A DNA stretch of 64,000 nt. Source: Nocardia acididurans. GTDB lineage: Bacteria; Actinomycetota; Actinomycetes; Mycobacteriales; Mycobacteriaceae. Shown one piece after another: positions 34,825 through 42,900 of the stretch (position 1 is its first letter; every line of letters starts with the position of its first letter). Under the pieces are notes generated by a model, which saw only the letters and a list, made by a program, of their open reading frames with translations, ran no database searches and had not been told where the DNA came from. The stretch spans positions 620,001-684,000 of the forward strand of contig NZ_JAERRJ010000002.1 of NCBI RefSeq assembly GCF_016741815.1, written 5' to 3'. A program made the position numbers and the translations under genes.

Positions 34825-35487
34825 ATGCGGGTACTGGTGGTCGATGACGAAGCCGCGGTGCGGGACGCCCTGGTCCGGGCGCTCGACAGCGAGGGCTACG
34901 AAACCCGTCCGGCGACGGATGGGGCGACCGCGCTCACCGAGATTGCTGCCTGGCAGCCGGAGGTGGTCGTGCTGGATGTGCTCATGCCGTTCATGGACGG
35001 GCTCACCATGTGCCGGACGCTGCGCGGTCGCGGTGATCGCACCCCGATTCTCATGCTCACCGCCCGGGACGCGGTGGCCGATCGCATCGAGGGTCTGGAT
35101 GCCGGGGCGGACGACTATCTGGTGAAGCCGTTCGATCTCGACGAGTTGCTGGCGCGGGTGCGGGCGCTGGTGCGGCGGACCCAGCCCGACGACGGCGCGG
35201 TGCTGTCGTGCGGCGATCTGGTCCTGGACACCACCGCGCACACCGTACGGCGTGCCGGGCGCGAGATCGAGCTCAGCAGAACGGAATTCGCGCTGCTGGA
35301 GGTGTTGCTGCGCAATGCCGGGCAGTCACTGCCCCGCGAGACGCTGGTGGACCGGGTGTGGGGGCACCATTCGTCGAATTCGCTGGAGGTCTACATCCGC
35401 TATCTGCGCCGCAAGATCGAATCCGACGGGGAGCCCGCGCTCATCCATACGGTGCGCGGGGTGGGCTATCGGCTGGGGGTCTCGTGA
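34825..35487 (+). CDS. OmpR-family response regulator
   Basis: A 220-residue regulator. The receiver domain has the acidic pair D7/D8 (VLVVDDE), the phosphorylation site D51 (VVLDVLMPFMDG), Thr/Ser near TARD and K101 (DDYLVKPFD). The C-terminal winged helix contains EIELSRTEFALLEVLL and VYIRYLRRKIESDG. It resembles MprA/TcrA-type actinobacterial regulators. ATG 34825 aligns with the family start, though ATG 34813 would add four residues. Its kinase follows, separated by a repeat-derived micro-ORF that overlaps both genes. Confidence 0.95.
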   Translation: MRVLVVDDEAAVRDALVRALDSEGYETRPATDGATALTEIAAWQPEVVVLDVLMPFMDGLTMCRTLRGRGDRTPILMLTARDAVADRIEGLDAGADDYLVKPFDLDELLARVRALVRRTQPDDGAVLSCGDLVLDTTAHTVRRAGREIELSRTEFALLEVLLRNAGQSLPRETLVDRVWGHHSSNSLEVYIRYLRRKIESDGEPALIHTVRGVGYRLGVS

Positions 35488-35600
35488 CCGGCACCGCCGT
35501 AGGCATGACCAGCACCGCCGTAGGCATGACCGGCACCGCCGGAGGCGATACAGGCACCGCCGTGGACTCAATCCGCACGGCCCGTCGAGGACTGTCGTGA
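35484..35600 (+). CDS. Repeat-derived 38-residue micro-ORF linking regulator and kinase
   Basis: The frame opens with GTG at 35484 sharing GTGA with the regulator stop, and closes with TGA at 35600 sharing GTGA with the kinase start. It encodes VTGTAVGMTSTAVGMTGTAG and then GDTGTAVDSIRTARRGLS, a seven-residue repeat. A GGGGG stretch lies before its start. The frame may only serve to carry ribosomes from the regulator to the kinase rather than make a functional peptide. Overlaps on both sides in register are unlikely by chance if the gap were untranslated. Confidence 0.45.
   Translation: MTGTAVGMTSTAVGMTGTAGGDTGTAVDSIRTARRGLS
35487..35570 (+). repeat. Four 21-bp tandem repeats in the regulator-kinase junction
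   Basis: Units begin at 35487, 35508, 35529 and 35550. Units 1 and 2 (ACCGGCACCGCCGTAGGCAT + G) differ at one base; unit 3 keeps 17 of 21 positions or so, and unit 4 is more degraded. Being a multiple of three, copy-number changes preserve the reading frame of the micro-ORF. The array has pushed apart two genes that probably once overlapped directly. Confidence 0.85.
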
Positions 35601-36952
35601 ACCGGCTGGGGCTGCCCGGCCGGATCGCCGTATTCTTCGTGGTCGCAATGACTCTGGCGCTGGCGGGCATGGCGGCCGGGGCCTACGTGGTGGTCGGCCA
35701 CGAGTTGAAGGCGGCCCAGGATCTCAACCTGCGCCGCCAGGCCACCCGCGTCGCCCGTCAGTTCCCCACCGATCCGGGCGTGGCGGCGATATCCGGCCCC
35801 TGTGAATACCTCGCGGCCCCGAGCTGCGTGCAGGTGGTGTCCGCCGACGGCGCGATCGCATCCGAGCGACTGCCCGGCCACACCCTCCCGGTCACCGACG
35901 AAACACGCGCCGTCGCAGCGGGTTCCGCCCAACCGTTCTTCAGCGATATCGATCTCGGCGGCTACTCGATGCGCATGTACACCGCGCCGCTGAGCCGGGG
36001 CAGCGCCGTTCAGGTGGCGCAGCGCTCCGACACCGTCACCACGAGTCTGCGCCGCGTGGGACTCGCGCTCCTGGTGACCGCGGCGGCGGGGACGCTCGCC
36101 GCGGCGGCCATCGGCACGGCGCTGGCCCGTCGTGCGATGGCTCCGGTCGTCACACTCACCCGGGCCGCCGAGCGGGTGGCGCGCACCCGGGATCCGCGCG
36201 CGCACATCACCGTCACCGGAACCGACGAGGTGGCGCGCCTGGCGACCAGCGTCAACACCATGCTCTTCGAATTGGATGCCGCGCTCACCGCGGAACGGGA
36301 TTCCCGTGCGGCACAACAGCGTCTGGTGGCCGACGCGTCGCACGAGCTGCGCACGCCACTCACGGCGCTGCGCACCGATATCGATCTCCTGCGCCGGGCC
36401 GACCGGCTCCCGCCCGGCCGGTTGGCCGAGATCGCGGCGGCACTGCGGGTGCAGGCGGAGGAATTACAGGGCCTGGTCACCGATCTCATCGATCTCGCCC
36501 GCGCCGACGATCCGGACGCGCCACGCGAGGCGCTGGAGGATCTGCGCCTGGACAGTCTGGTGGCCGCGCAGGTGGAGGTCGCGCGAAGGCATTGGCCCGC
36601 AATCGTCTTCGACACGACCCTGGATCCGGTGACGGTCGCGGGCGTACCCGCCCGGCTGGCCCGCGCCGTCACCAACCTGCTCGACAACGCGGCGAAATTC
36701 AGCCCGCCCGGTGCGACTGTCCGAGTGCGCGTGAGTGATCGGACCCTGACGGTGTCCGACGCCGGTCCGGGCATCGCCGCCGACGAACTCCCCTTCGTCT
36801 TCGACCGGTTCTACCGATCAGCGACCGCACGCACCACCCCCGGCCACGGCCTCGGGCTGGCGATCGTGGCTCAGGTAGCCGAATTGCACAGTGCGCGAAC
36901 CACTGTCGAATCACAGCCCGGGAAGGGCGCGGTCTTCACGCTGACCTTCTAG
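35597..36952 (+). CDS. Membrane sensor histidine kinase
   Basis: A 451-residue kinase. TM1 spans about residues 10-33, an extracytoplasmic sensor of about 110 residues follows with two cysteines (GPCEYLAAPSCVQVVSADG), then TM2 (VGLALLVTAAAGTLAAAAIG), a HAMP domain, the H box DASHELRTPLTALRTD, N box NLLDNAAKFSPPG, G1 DAGPGIAAD and G2 GHGLGLAIV. The start is GTG 35597 behind GAGGA. It pairs with the adjoining OmpR-type regulator. The two sensor cysteines could form a disulfide. The stop codon overlaps the convergent HadAB stop within CTAG. Confidence 0.93.
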   Translation: MNRLGLPGRIAVFFVVAMTLALAGMAAGAYVVVGHELKAAQDLNLRRQATRVARQFPTDPGVAAISGPCEYLAAPSCVQVVSADGAIASERLPGHTLPVTDETRAVAAGSAQPFFSDIDLGGYSMRMYTAPLSRGSAVQVAQRSDTVTTSLRRVGLALLVTAAAGTLAAAAIGTALARRAMAPVVTLTRAAERVARTRDPRAHITVTGTDEVARLATSVNTMLFELDAALTAERDSRAAQQRLVADASHELRTPLTALRTDIDLLRRADRLPPGRLAEIAAALRVQAEELQGLVTDLIDLARADDPDAPREALEDLRLDSLVAAQVEVARRHWPAIVFDTTLDPVTVAGVPARLARAVTNLLDNAAKFSPPGATVRVRVSDRTLTVSDAGPGIAADELPFVFDRFYRSATARTTPGHGLGLAIVAQVAELHSARTTVESQPGKGAVFTLTF

Positions 36953-37980
36953 TCGCTGAAACGGACCTCGGCGGTGGCGAGCCCGAAGATCTTGCGCCCC
37001 GCGGATTTTGCGACGATGACGATGACGGCGGTCCTGGTGTCCGGGTCGATGGATTTGACGCGACCGGTGAACTCGACGGCGCCGGCTGTGGAGGCTTCGA
37101 TGACCGTGTAGTTCGAGAGGCGGACGCTGTATCGGAGGACCGCGCCGGGATCGCCCAGCCATTCGGTGACGAAGCCCGCGCCGAGGCCCATGGTGAGCAT
37201 GCCGTGCGCGATCACGTCGGGGAGACCGGCGAGGGCTGCTACGCCCTCGTGCCAGTGGATGGGGTTCGCGTCACCCGAGACTCCGGCGTAGTTCACCAGA
37301 TCGCCGCGGGTCAGGCGGACGTTTCGGATGGGGAGTTCGGTGCCCGCGGTGAGGTCGGCGAATCGGACGGTGGTGTGCGGGACTCGGGTGCGCGAGACGA
37401 GGGAGACGGCTGCGGTGTGCTCCGGGTCCGCCGCGGGTGGGTTGTCGGCCGGGGCCGCGGCGGCCCGCGTGGAGGTGTCGAGTCCGCTCATGATCACGCG
37501 GTCGATCGCGTCGCTGACGTCGGCGGTGATGTCCTCGCTGTTGATGCCGACGATGGTGGTGTGCATGACCTGCACGACCTCACCGTGCTGGTCGATGAAG
37601 GTGTTGGTCACGGTGAGCAGGTCGCGGCCCGCGATTGTGCGCACCGCGGAGAGTTCGACGTCACTGGTCAGCCGGTCGCCGGAAAGGATCGGCCTGTGCA
37701 TTTCGAAGACCTGATCCGTCTGCACGACCACGTCGTAGCCGGTCATGACGGTCTCGAAGAGCTTGCGGTTGGCCAGCATCGCGACGGTCGACAGAAATGT
37801 GGTCGGCGCGACCAACCCGGTGTAGCCGAGTTCGCGGGCGGCGGCATCGCTCCAGTGCGCGGGCGTGAAATCCTGCACCGCACGGGCGTATTCGCGGATC
37901 TTCTCCCGCCCCACCTCGTAGTAGTCGTCCACACGGTAGCGGTAACCCACCATGCCGGCCACATCGAACGCTGAATCCAC
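36949..37980 (-). CDS. Fused (3R)-hydroxyacyl-ACP dehydratase HadA/HadB
   Basis: A 343-residue fusion. The N-terminal half (about residues 15-150) is a FAS1-like hot-dog domain with YEVGREKIREYARAVQDFTP, as in HadA; the C-terminal half (about 215-343) matches HadB, with the dehydratase motif GVSGDANPIHWHE and AHGMLTMGLGAGFVTEWLGD. The two are separate genes in Mycobacterium tuberculosis, where they dehydrate intermediates in FAS-II mycolate elongation. A Pro/Ala linker (ADNPPAADPEH) joins them. GTG 37980 or TTG 37983 is the start, both served by GGAGG. It is not in an operon here. Confidence 0.9.
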   Translation of the reverse strand: MDSAFDVAGMVGYRYRVDDYYEVGREKIREYARAVQDFTPAHWSDAAARELGYTGLVAPTTFLSTVAMLANRKLFETVMTGYDVVVQTDQVFEMHRPILSGDRLTSDVELSAVRTIAGRDLLTVTNTFIDQHGEVVQVMHTTIVGINSEDITADVSDAIDRVIMSGLDTSTRAAAAPADNPPAADPEHTAAVSLVSRTRVPHTTVRFADLTAGTELPIRNVRLTRGDLVNYAGVSGDANPIHWHEGVAALAGLPDVIAHGMLTMGLGAGFVTEWLGDPGAVLRYSVRLSNYTVIEASTAGAVEFTGRVKSIDPDTRTAVIVIVAKSAGRKIFGLATAEVRFSD

Positions 37981-38211
37981 CAAGCCACGCCTCCATCAGA
38001 AACTTCTCCGGCACTCGGAAACGGCATCCACGGAACCGAATTCACGAGTGAAACCCCACCCTCTCACATGGGGTCGGTGCCCCATGCCGAGACCACCGCC
38101 GACGTCCCGCCCGGAGTGATGTCAGTAACGAACTGGCTAATCCTGGTGTTGTGCGAGTGCCGATGCAGGAGTCCACGCATAGTGTCTGCCGCAGTCGAGG
38201 GAAGGACCGGC

Positions 38212-38913
38212 ATGTTCGAGAAGGTGTTGCAGAAGTCCGTCGAGGTCGTGCTGCGGGGCGGGACGAGCGTGCAGGTGCCGCTCGCGGCCAAATATGTGGG
38301 CCGGTTGCGGCGGTTGCATCCGGATCGCACACCTGCCGATATCGCCGGCGGATTGGAGACGCGGTACCTCACCGTGGTGACGGTCAGCGGCGCGCTCGCC
38401 GGTCTGAGTGCGGCGGTACCCGGCGTCGGAACCCTGATCGGCCTCGCGGTCAGCGGCGTCGAGTCGGTGTTCTTCCTCGAGGCGTCAGCACTGTACGCGG
38501 TCTCCGCGGGCGCGGTGCACGGCATCGAGAACCTGCCACCCAAACAGCGCCGCGCCCTGGTCGTAACCGTCGTACTGGGCGAGAGCGGGGCCGAGATGCT
38601 GGGCAAGAACGCCAGTCAGTCCGCCCGCGACTGGGCCAATGTGGTCGCCGACCGCCTGCCGATCATCCGCAATATCGACAACGCGATGGCCCGCAGGTTC
38701 ATCGTCTCCTTCCTCGCCAAACGCGCGGTACTGCTGTTCGGCAAAACCCTGCCCGCCGGCATCGGCGCGGTAATCGGCGCCGTCGGCAACCGCGCCATGG
38801 CCAAAGCCGTTGTCACCAACGCCCGCAACAGCTTCGGCCCCACCCCAGCCCACTGGCCGAACGCCGGCCAACCCGCAGCCACCCTGACAACCGCGACGTC
38901 AAGTCAGCAGTAA
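38212..38913 (+). CDS. Conserved hypothetical protein, EcsC-like in parts
   Basis: A 233-residue protein started by ATG 38212 behind GAGGGAAGGA. The middle, VSGALAGLSAAVPGVGTLIG and FFLEASALYAVSAGAVHGI, is hydrophobic and glycine-rich, followed by LVVTVVLGESGAEML, somewhat like EcsC-family proteins. A second apolar stretch is near LPAGIGAVIGAVGNRAMAKA. It is therefore probably membrane-associated. I cannot assign a function. The 228 bases upstream (37984-38211) contain no other gene; the codons preceding the ATG do not look coding. Confidence 0.75.
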   Translation: MFEKVLQKSVEVVLRGGTSVQVPLAAKYVGRLRRLHPDRTPADIAGGLETRYLTVVTVSGALAGLSAAVPGVGTLIGLAVSGVESVFFLEASALYAVSAGAVHGIENLPPKQRRALVVTVVLGESGAEMLGKNASQSARDWANVVADRLPIIRNIDNAMARRFIVSFLAKRAVLLFGKTLPAGIGAVIGAVGNRAMAKAVVTNARNSFGPTPAHWPNAGQPAATLTTATSSQQ

Positions 38914-38950
38914 CAACACCACAGTCAGCCGCCCAAACACCGACGACCAG

Positions 38951-39292
38951 CTACAGCTCCGCGGATCCAGAGTTGGACCGCCCATCGTCCGTCAGATCCT
39001 CGGCGAGGGTGAAGGGATCCTGACCAGATTTGTAGACGCACCATTCCTGCCAGACATAGTCCGGGTCGATGTCGCGATAGCCACGTGACCGGGCCAACGC
39101 ACGCTGGTCCGACAGCGGCATCATCATGCAGAGGGCCTTATTACGTACGTCGAGGACCTCGTCCTCGGTCAAAGCCGCACCCTTGTCGTCTTCCCGCCGA
39201 ATCAGCAAGGCAATGAGCGCAGGAATCGGAATGGGAACCAAAGGATCATCGTCGTGCGCCGTCCGGCCCGGCTCGGGCTGATTAGTGTTCAC
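38951..39292 (-). CDS. Small hypothetical protein
   Basis: A 113-residue acidic protein starting at GTG 39292. It contains PIPIPALIALLIRREDDKGA, TEDEVLDVRNKALCMMMPLS and DIDPDYVWQEWCVYKSG. The last segment resembles small proteins encoded beside polymorphic-toxin immunity genes in actinomycetes, but this is impression only. No signal peptide. It opens an accessory stretch of orphan genes. Confidence 0.55.
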   Translation of the reverse strand: MNTNQPEPGRTAHDDDPLVPIPIPALIALLIRREDDKGAALTEDEVLDVRNKALCMMMPLSDQRALARSRGYRDIDPDYVWQEWCVYKSGQDPFTLAEDLTDDGRSNSGSAEL

Positions 39293-39916
39293 GGCAAATC
39301 CATTCCCCTACAACAGACATGACAGCACTCGAAAGCACCGCCGAAACTGTACAACAAACCTCGACGCCCGACACGGCCGGCGGAGAGGCTGGCTACACGA
39401 ATGCCCTGCCCTGCAATCGAACTCGGCCTCGCACATGCCACGAGACGTGCTGCTGGAGGACGCCGAGCATCCCCCTCTGCCTTCCCACCCGGTCAGCCCA
39501 GCTTCGCCAACCGAAGCCGAGTGTTCCGAAGAGAACGTCGAGGGCGAGTGCGGCCAGTGCCATGATCGTGCTTCTGTGACGTGTCGGCGGAAGATCAACC
39601 GCCGTGCCGAACTGAGCCGTCCCGGACGTCCGCTACTGCCGAGTGCGGGCCGCTGGATCACGCCTCCCGGAAGCGTGAGGGGTCCATCGTGTTCAACCAA
39701 TTCGATCGCCTCTACACCGAGGACGAGTTCGAGCTCGACTATTTCGACTCCGAACCCGGCCAATGCGTGAGGGTCAAAGATCAGCCGGCCGTTGCCATCC
39801 GGGGCCGGTCCGATCGCACCACCATGCCGATGGGTGAATCATCGCGGTCAGTTTGCAGGAAGCCTGGATTGGATCCTCGGTGGTCATGTGGGTGGGGCTC
39901 ACCCTATCGTGTGGCG
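39293..39916. other. 624 bases without a convincing complete gene, possible gene remnant
   Basis: Base composition is less GC-biased and codon-position bias is weak. One segment looks coding: a GTG at 39689 with GAGGGG 6 bases upstream reads VFNQFDRLYTEDEFELDYFD and stays open, in the same frame, into the protein that starts at 39917. The section between (about 39800-39910) does not look protein-like. The region may hold the front of a decayed or fused small gene. A minus-strand frame over 39308-39763 is not credible. Confidence 0.4.
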
Positions 39917-40282
39917 ATGGATTTCCGCATGCCCATGCAGCTGTACCGGGGACAGGAGCATGTCGGCCTGGTGACCAGCTACAGCTCCGACCAGCCGTGG
40001 GCGATGGGGAGAGTCGAAGATTTCGATACTGCCCGGGGAGAGCGTTCGAAGCGGGCCGCGCTTTTCAATCGGTGGCTGAACGAACACGAGGACGATCCGC
40101 CCGAGGACGATGCCGTTTACTACGAACTGCTCGAACAGGAAATGGCGCGTCGCGACGTGGATCAGGTCGACCTTGACTGGTGTGAACGCGGCGTTTGGAC
40201 GATCAGGACCCAGGATGGCATCAACCACCCGGTCTACTCGCTGGATTTCCTCGGCGATCGTTTCATTCAATGGCGATGGTGA
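39917..40282 (+). CDS. Hypothetical protein, immunity-protein-like size and composition
   Basis: A 121-residue acidic protein beginning MDFRMPMQLYRGQEHVGLVT and ending with YSLDFLGDRFIQWRW. It is rich in Trp, Asp and Glu (NEHEDDPPEDDAVYYELLEQ), like many single-domain orphan immunity proteins, but I recognise no family. The frame is open upstream to 39689, so the true protein may be up to 197 residues. The 288 bases after it (40283-40570) hold nothing recognisable. Confidence 0.5.
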   Translation: MDFRMPMQLYRGQEHVGLVTSYSSDQPWAMGRVEDFDTARGERSKRAALFNRWLNEHEDDPPEDDAVYYELLEQEMARRDVDQVDLDWCERGVWTIRTQDGINHPVYSLDFLGDRFIQWRW

Positions 40283-40570
40283 GATAGTGCATCCCGTGCA
40301 CGTTCCACTCCGATCAAGTGGCGATCAGACCGGCCTGCCGACCACGGGAGTTCTCTGTGATCCGGACCCGATCGCAAGGTCGAGAGCAACGCCCACTGCT
40401 AGCCGCATATCGGGCTGACCCAATCGGCCAGCGCGATGCTCGCGAAGATCAATCGGGCATGGCGATCTAAGGCCGCGGAACGTCCGACACTGCCGAGTTT
40501 CGTACATATTCGATGACGAGGAAGGAAGGCTGCCGCAGAGGTCACCTCACCCCGGTGTACAAAGATCGTT

Positions 40571-40981
40571 GTGCACTCATCGATCTCGGATGACCTCCAA
40601 CGGCGATTGACGAGCAACATCCAATCGGCAGTACTGGACACGATGGAAGAGTCCGAGCAATCGGCCGAGGTGGCAATATCGCTCCGGCGCGGAATTGCTG
40701 TCAAGTTCAGCACCGACCAGCGGGCCGACGTTGCACCGAACGACGAGCTGCGACGTGCCGCACACCAGTTTGCTGACGCTCACCGCAAGAGTCGGACAGG
40801 CCTGGCCGACGCAGAGTTCCACTTCCATCGGAGTGCTGGCTATGTGGCGTCCGATGGTTTCTACACCTACCGCTGGTACCGAACAGCGGGACTTCTGCTG
40901 AGAAACGCGGTTCCCTTGACACGGGCGATCATTCGCAGTCAGTTGGCACGCAGGAATGGGCGAGGTTCGCCGACATCCTGA
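40571..40981 (+). CDS. Hypothetical protein (weak)
   Basis: A GTG-started frame of 136 residues: HSSISDDLQRRLTSNIQSAV, then EVAISLRRGIAVKFSTDQR and FHFHRSAGYVASDGFYTYRW. Amphipathic helices followed by an aromatic strand segment look protein-like, but codon bias is modest and no clear ribosome site is present. The opposite strand is also open here and cannot be fully excluded. No family recognised. Confidence 0.35.
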   Translation: MHSSISDDLQRRLTSNIQSAVLDTMEESEQSAEVAISLRRGIAVKFSTDQRADVAPNDELRRAAHQFADAHRKSRTGLADAEFHFHRSAGYVASDGFYTYRWYRTAGLLLRNAVPLTRAIIRSQLARRNGRGSPTS

Positions 40982-41160
40982 AATGCCGCGACCCGGGCGT
41001 TCGGAGTCGGCCGCGGGCTCGGCTGACAGGTGTACACATATTCCGACGACAGAGCATGAAATCTCCTGGCGTGGACCATCTAGGGCTGTAACAATCCGGC
41101 CAGTGGGCAACTCTTTCGCGTTTCCAGCGTTCCGGACATTCGAGACCGCCGAAGCGCTGC

Positions 41161-41676
41161 ATGTGGTCGATCAGCTACTGGAATTGGGCCAAGCCCAGCG
41201 AGGTCGAGGTCGATCTCGACATCCGGGTCACCTCAGCCGACGCCCTTGGCCGGTTGACGGCAATGCTGCCACAGGCCGACTGGTGGGCTCACCGACCCGA
41301 TCAGGAACCCTATGCCCCGGTCCCGTCGTCGGATAATGGCGACGATCCATACGAAAGCCTGCCGATACACCTCCGACACTGGTGTGTAGAACCGGAATCG
41401 GTCGAAGCTGCACTGGAGGCTGCCGGTGGCGAGATGGTGGCTGCCCGATGGGATTTCAGCTCTTGGCCACCTGTACCCGAACTCGGGCTGGGCAACACGT
41501 GCCGGTGCGCCTTCATCACGGTGAGTTTCAACGCACGCAGCATCGATCCGGACGTGCCGAGCGCCGACCACACCCTCTACATCCACACCGAGCAGTTCCA
41601 TCCCGAACGAGCCACCTGGCTGGCCTCGCAGGTCGGACTGAAGATACTCGGCGAACCACAGATGTCAGCGCTCTGA
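41161..41676 (+). CDS. Hypothetical protein, possible orphan immunity protein
   Basis: A 171-residue protein from ATG 41161: WAKPSEVEVDLDIRVTSADA, IHLRHWCVEPESVEAALEA, RWDFSSWPPVPELGLGNTCR and LYIHTEQFHPERATWLASQV. The alternation of strands and short helices and the many Trp residues suggest a compact alpha/beta domain. Codon use is better than in the preceding orphan frames. No family is recognised. It lies 67 bases from the convergent VOC gene. Confidence 0.6.
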   Translation: MWSISYWNWAKPSEVEVDLDIRVTSADALGRLTAMLPQADWWAHRPDQEPYAPVPSSDNGDDPYESLPIHLRHWCVEPESVEAALEAAGGEMVAARWDFSSWPPVPELGLGNTCRCAFITVSFNARSIDPDVPSADHTLYIHTEQFHPERATWLASQVGLKILGEPQMSAL

Positions 41677-41743
41677 TCCTCTGCCGACTATCCGCTCTTA
41701 GCCGCTGATCGCTCGGTTCGGCTGTCGGTTCCCGGTGGAGGAG

Positions 41744-42151
41744 CTACGGTACTGCGGGTTCTGGTGGGCCGAGGAGGTCCCATCGGTTTCCCGAGATGTC
41801 TTCGAAGACCGCGACTCGGCCGTAGGGTTCGTTGCGCGGTTCGGTCATGAACTTCACTCCGGCTTCGTTCATCCGCCGGTGGGCCGCAGCGAAGCCGGCG
41901 ACTCGCAGAAAGAACCCGACCCGTCCGGCCGCCTGGTCGCCGATGGCGTGGTGCTGCCGTTCTCCGTCTGCTTGTGCGAGCAGGATTCCCGTCATCGCGC
42001 CCGGTGGGCGAACGACGACCCAGCGTTTCGGGCGTCCGTCGTCGGTCAGTGAGGGCGAGTCTTCGATGAGGTCGAAACCGAGTGTGCCGACGAAGAATTC
42101 GATGGCCGCGTCGTACTCCTCGACGAGGATCGCGATGAGTTCCAGATACAT
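41744..42151 (-). CDS. VOC (glyoxalase/bleomycin-resistance) superfamily protein
   Basis: A 135-residue single-VOC protein with paired beta-alpha-beta3 modules: MYLELIAILVEEYDAAIEFF, GFDLIEDSP, KRWVVVRPPGA, GVKFMTEPRNEPYGRVAVFE and the ending DISGNRWDLLGPPEP. Such proteins dimerise and bind metal (here possibly Glu/His) or sequester antibiotics. The substrate is unknown. ATG 42151 is the start. A short plus-strand stretch just upstream (about 42170-42285) reads VGLTDPGGATRWNLLGLG, similar to a VOC C-terminus, perhaps a degenerate relic. Confidence 0.85.
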   Translation of the reverse strand: MYLELIAILVEEYDAAIEFFVGTLGFDLIEDSPSLTDDGRPKRWVVVRPPGAMTGILLAQADGERQHHAIGDQAAGRVGFFLRVAGFAAAHRRMNEAGVKFMTEPRNEPYGRVAVFEDISGNRWDLLGPPEPAVP

Positions 42152-42310
42152 CGAGCGAGCCTATGACTTGGGCACACCGAATATCCGCATATCTATGCCG
42201 TTGGTCGGGCTGACCGACCCGGGCGGCGCGACGCGGTGGAATCTCCTCGGTCTGGGCAGAGTTTCGAGGCGGGTCAGTGGGTGAACGTCGGGACTGAGGG
42301 CGGGCCGGGG

Positions 42311-42898
42311 TCAGACGTCGTCACCGTCCCAGATGTCGCCGGGGCCCTTGCGGCCGCTGCCGCCGTCGTCGAGGTGCCAGGGGTCGTCGGTGCCGGTGCC
42401 GGTGTTGTTTCCGCCGGGGTCGGAGTGGGGTTGGGGGTGGTCGTCGGGCCAGAAGCCGGGGCCTTCGGGGAGGGGAAGGGCGAAGGGGGACGGGAAGACG
42501 CCTTCGAGGGCTAGCGCGCCGGTTTCGGAGGCCGCGGCTACGGCTTTGATGGAGCCGGATTCGCTCATGATGAAGGCGACCAGGGGGAGGGAAATTATTG
42601 CCAGTTCGGGGATTTCGACGACTACGTCGCGGAGGGAGCTGCTGATCGCGTCGGCGGCCGTGGTGAACATTTCCACGGCGAGGGGGCTGAGGTGGACTGT
42701 GTAGCGCAGGTGCAGGAAGCCGTGGGTGTCGGCTCGGACCAGTTGGTCGTCGTCGGGGTCCTGGGAGGTTTGCAGGGCGCGGCGGGCGGTGGCGTCCAGG
42801 TCGAAGACTCGGGGCAGGTCCAGGCCGTCGACGCGGTGGGCGGCGAGGGTGGATTCGAATTCCGAGATCTTTTGCCGGACTTGCTGTTCGGTGGTCAT
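42311..42898 (-). CDS. Hypothetical protein A of a tandem paralogue pair
   Basis: A 195-residue protein with a helical N-terminus (TTEQQVRQKISEFESTLAAH), a core RYTVHLSPLAVEMFTTAADA ... VVVEIPELAIISLPLVAFIM, the motif VFPSPFALPLPEGPGFW, and a disordered Gly/Asp-rich tail (GGNNTGTGTDDPWHLDDGGS). The core is homologous to that of the gene immediately upstream (42901-43434). It starts at ATG 42898, 2 bases after that gene's stop. No family recognised; the fold may be cytosolic and self-associating. Confidence 0.75.
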   Translation of the reverse strand: MTTEQQVRQKISEFESTLAAHRVDGLDLPRVFDLDATARRALQTSQDPDDDQLVRADTHGFLHLRYTVHLSPLAVEMFTTAADAISSSLRDVVVEIPELAIISLPLVAFIMSESGSIKAVAAASETGALALEGVFPSPFALPLPEGPGFWPDDHPQPHSDPGGNNTGTGTDDPWHLDDGGSGRKGPGDIWDGDDV

Positions 42899-42900
42899 GG

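Noticed and set aside
39308..39763. Minus-strand 151-codon frame in the accessory island
   Set aside because: Ser/Arg-rich, no ribosome site, and opposite a more protein-like plus-strand segment.
42170..42287. Plus-strand VOC-like C-terminal fragment (VGLTDPGGATRWNLLGLG)
   Set aside because: Too short and without a start; similarity to a VOC ending is suggestive only, so it is mentioned under the VOC gene rather than called.
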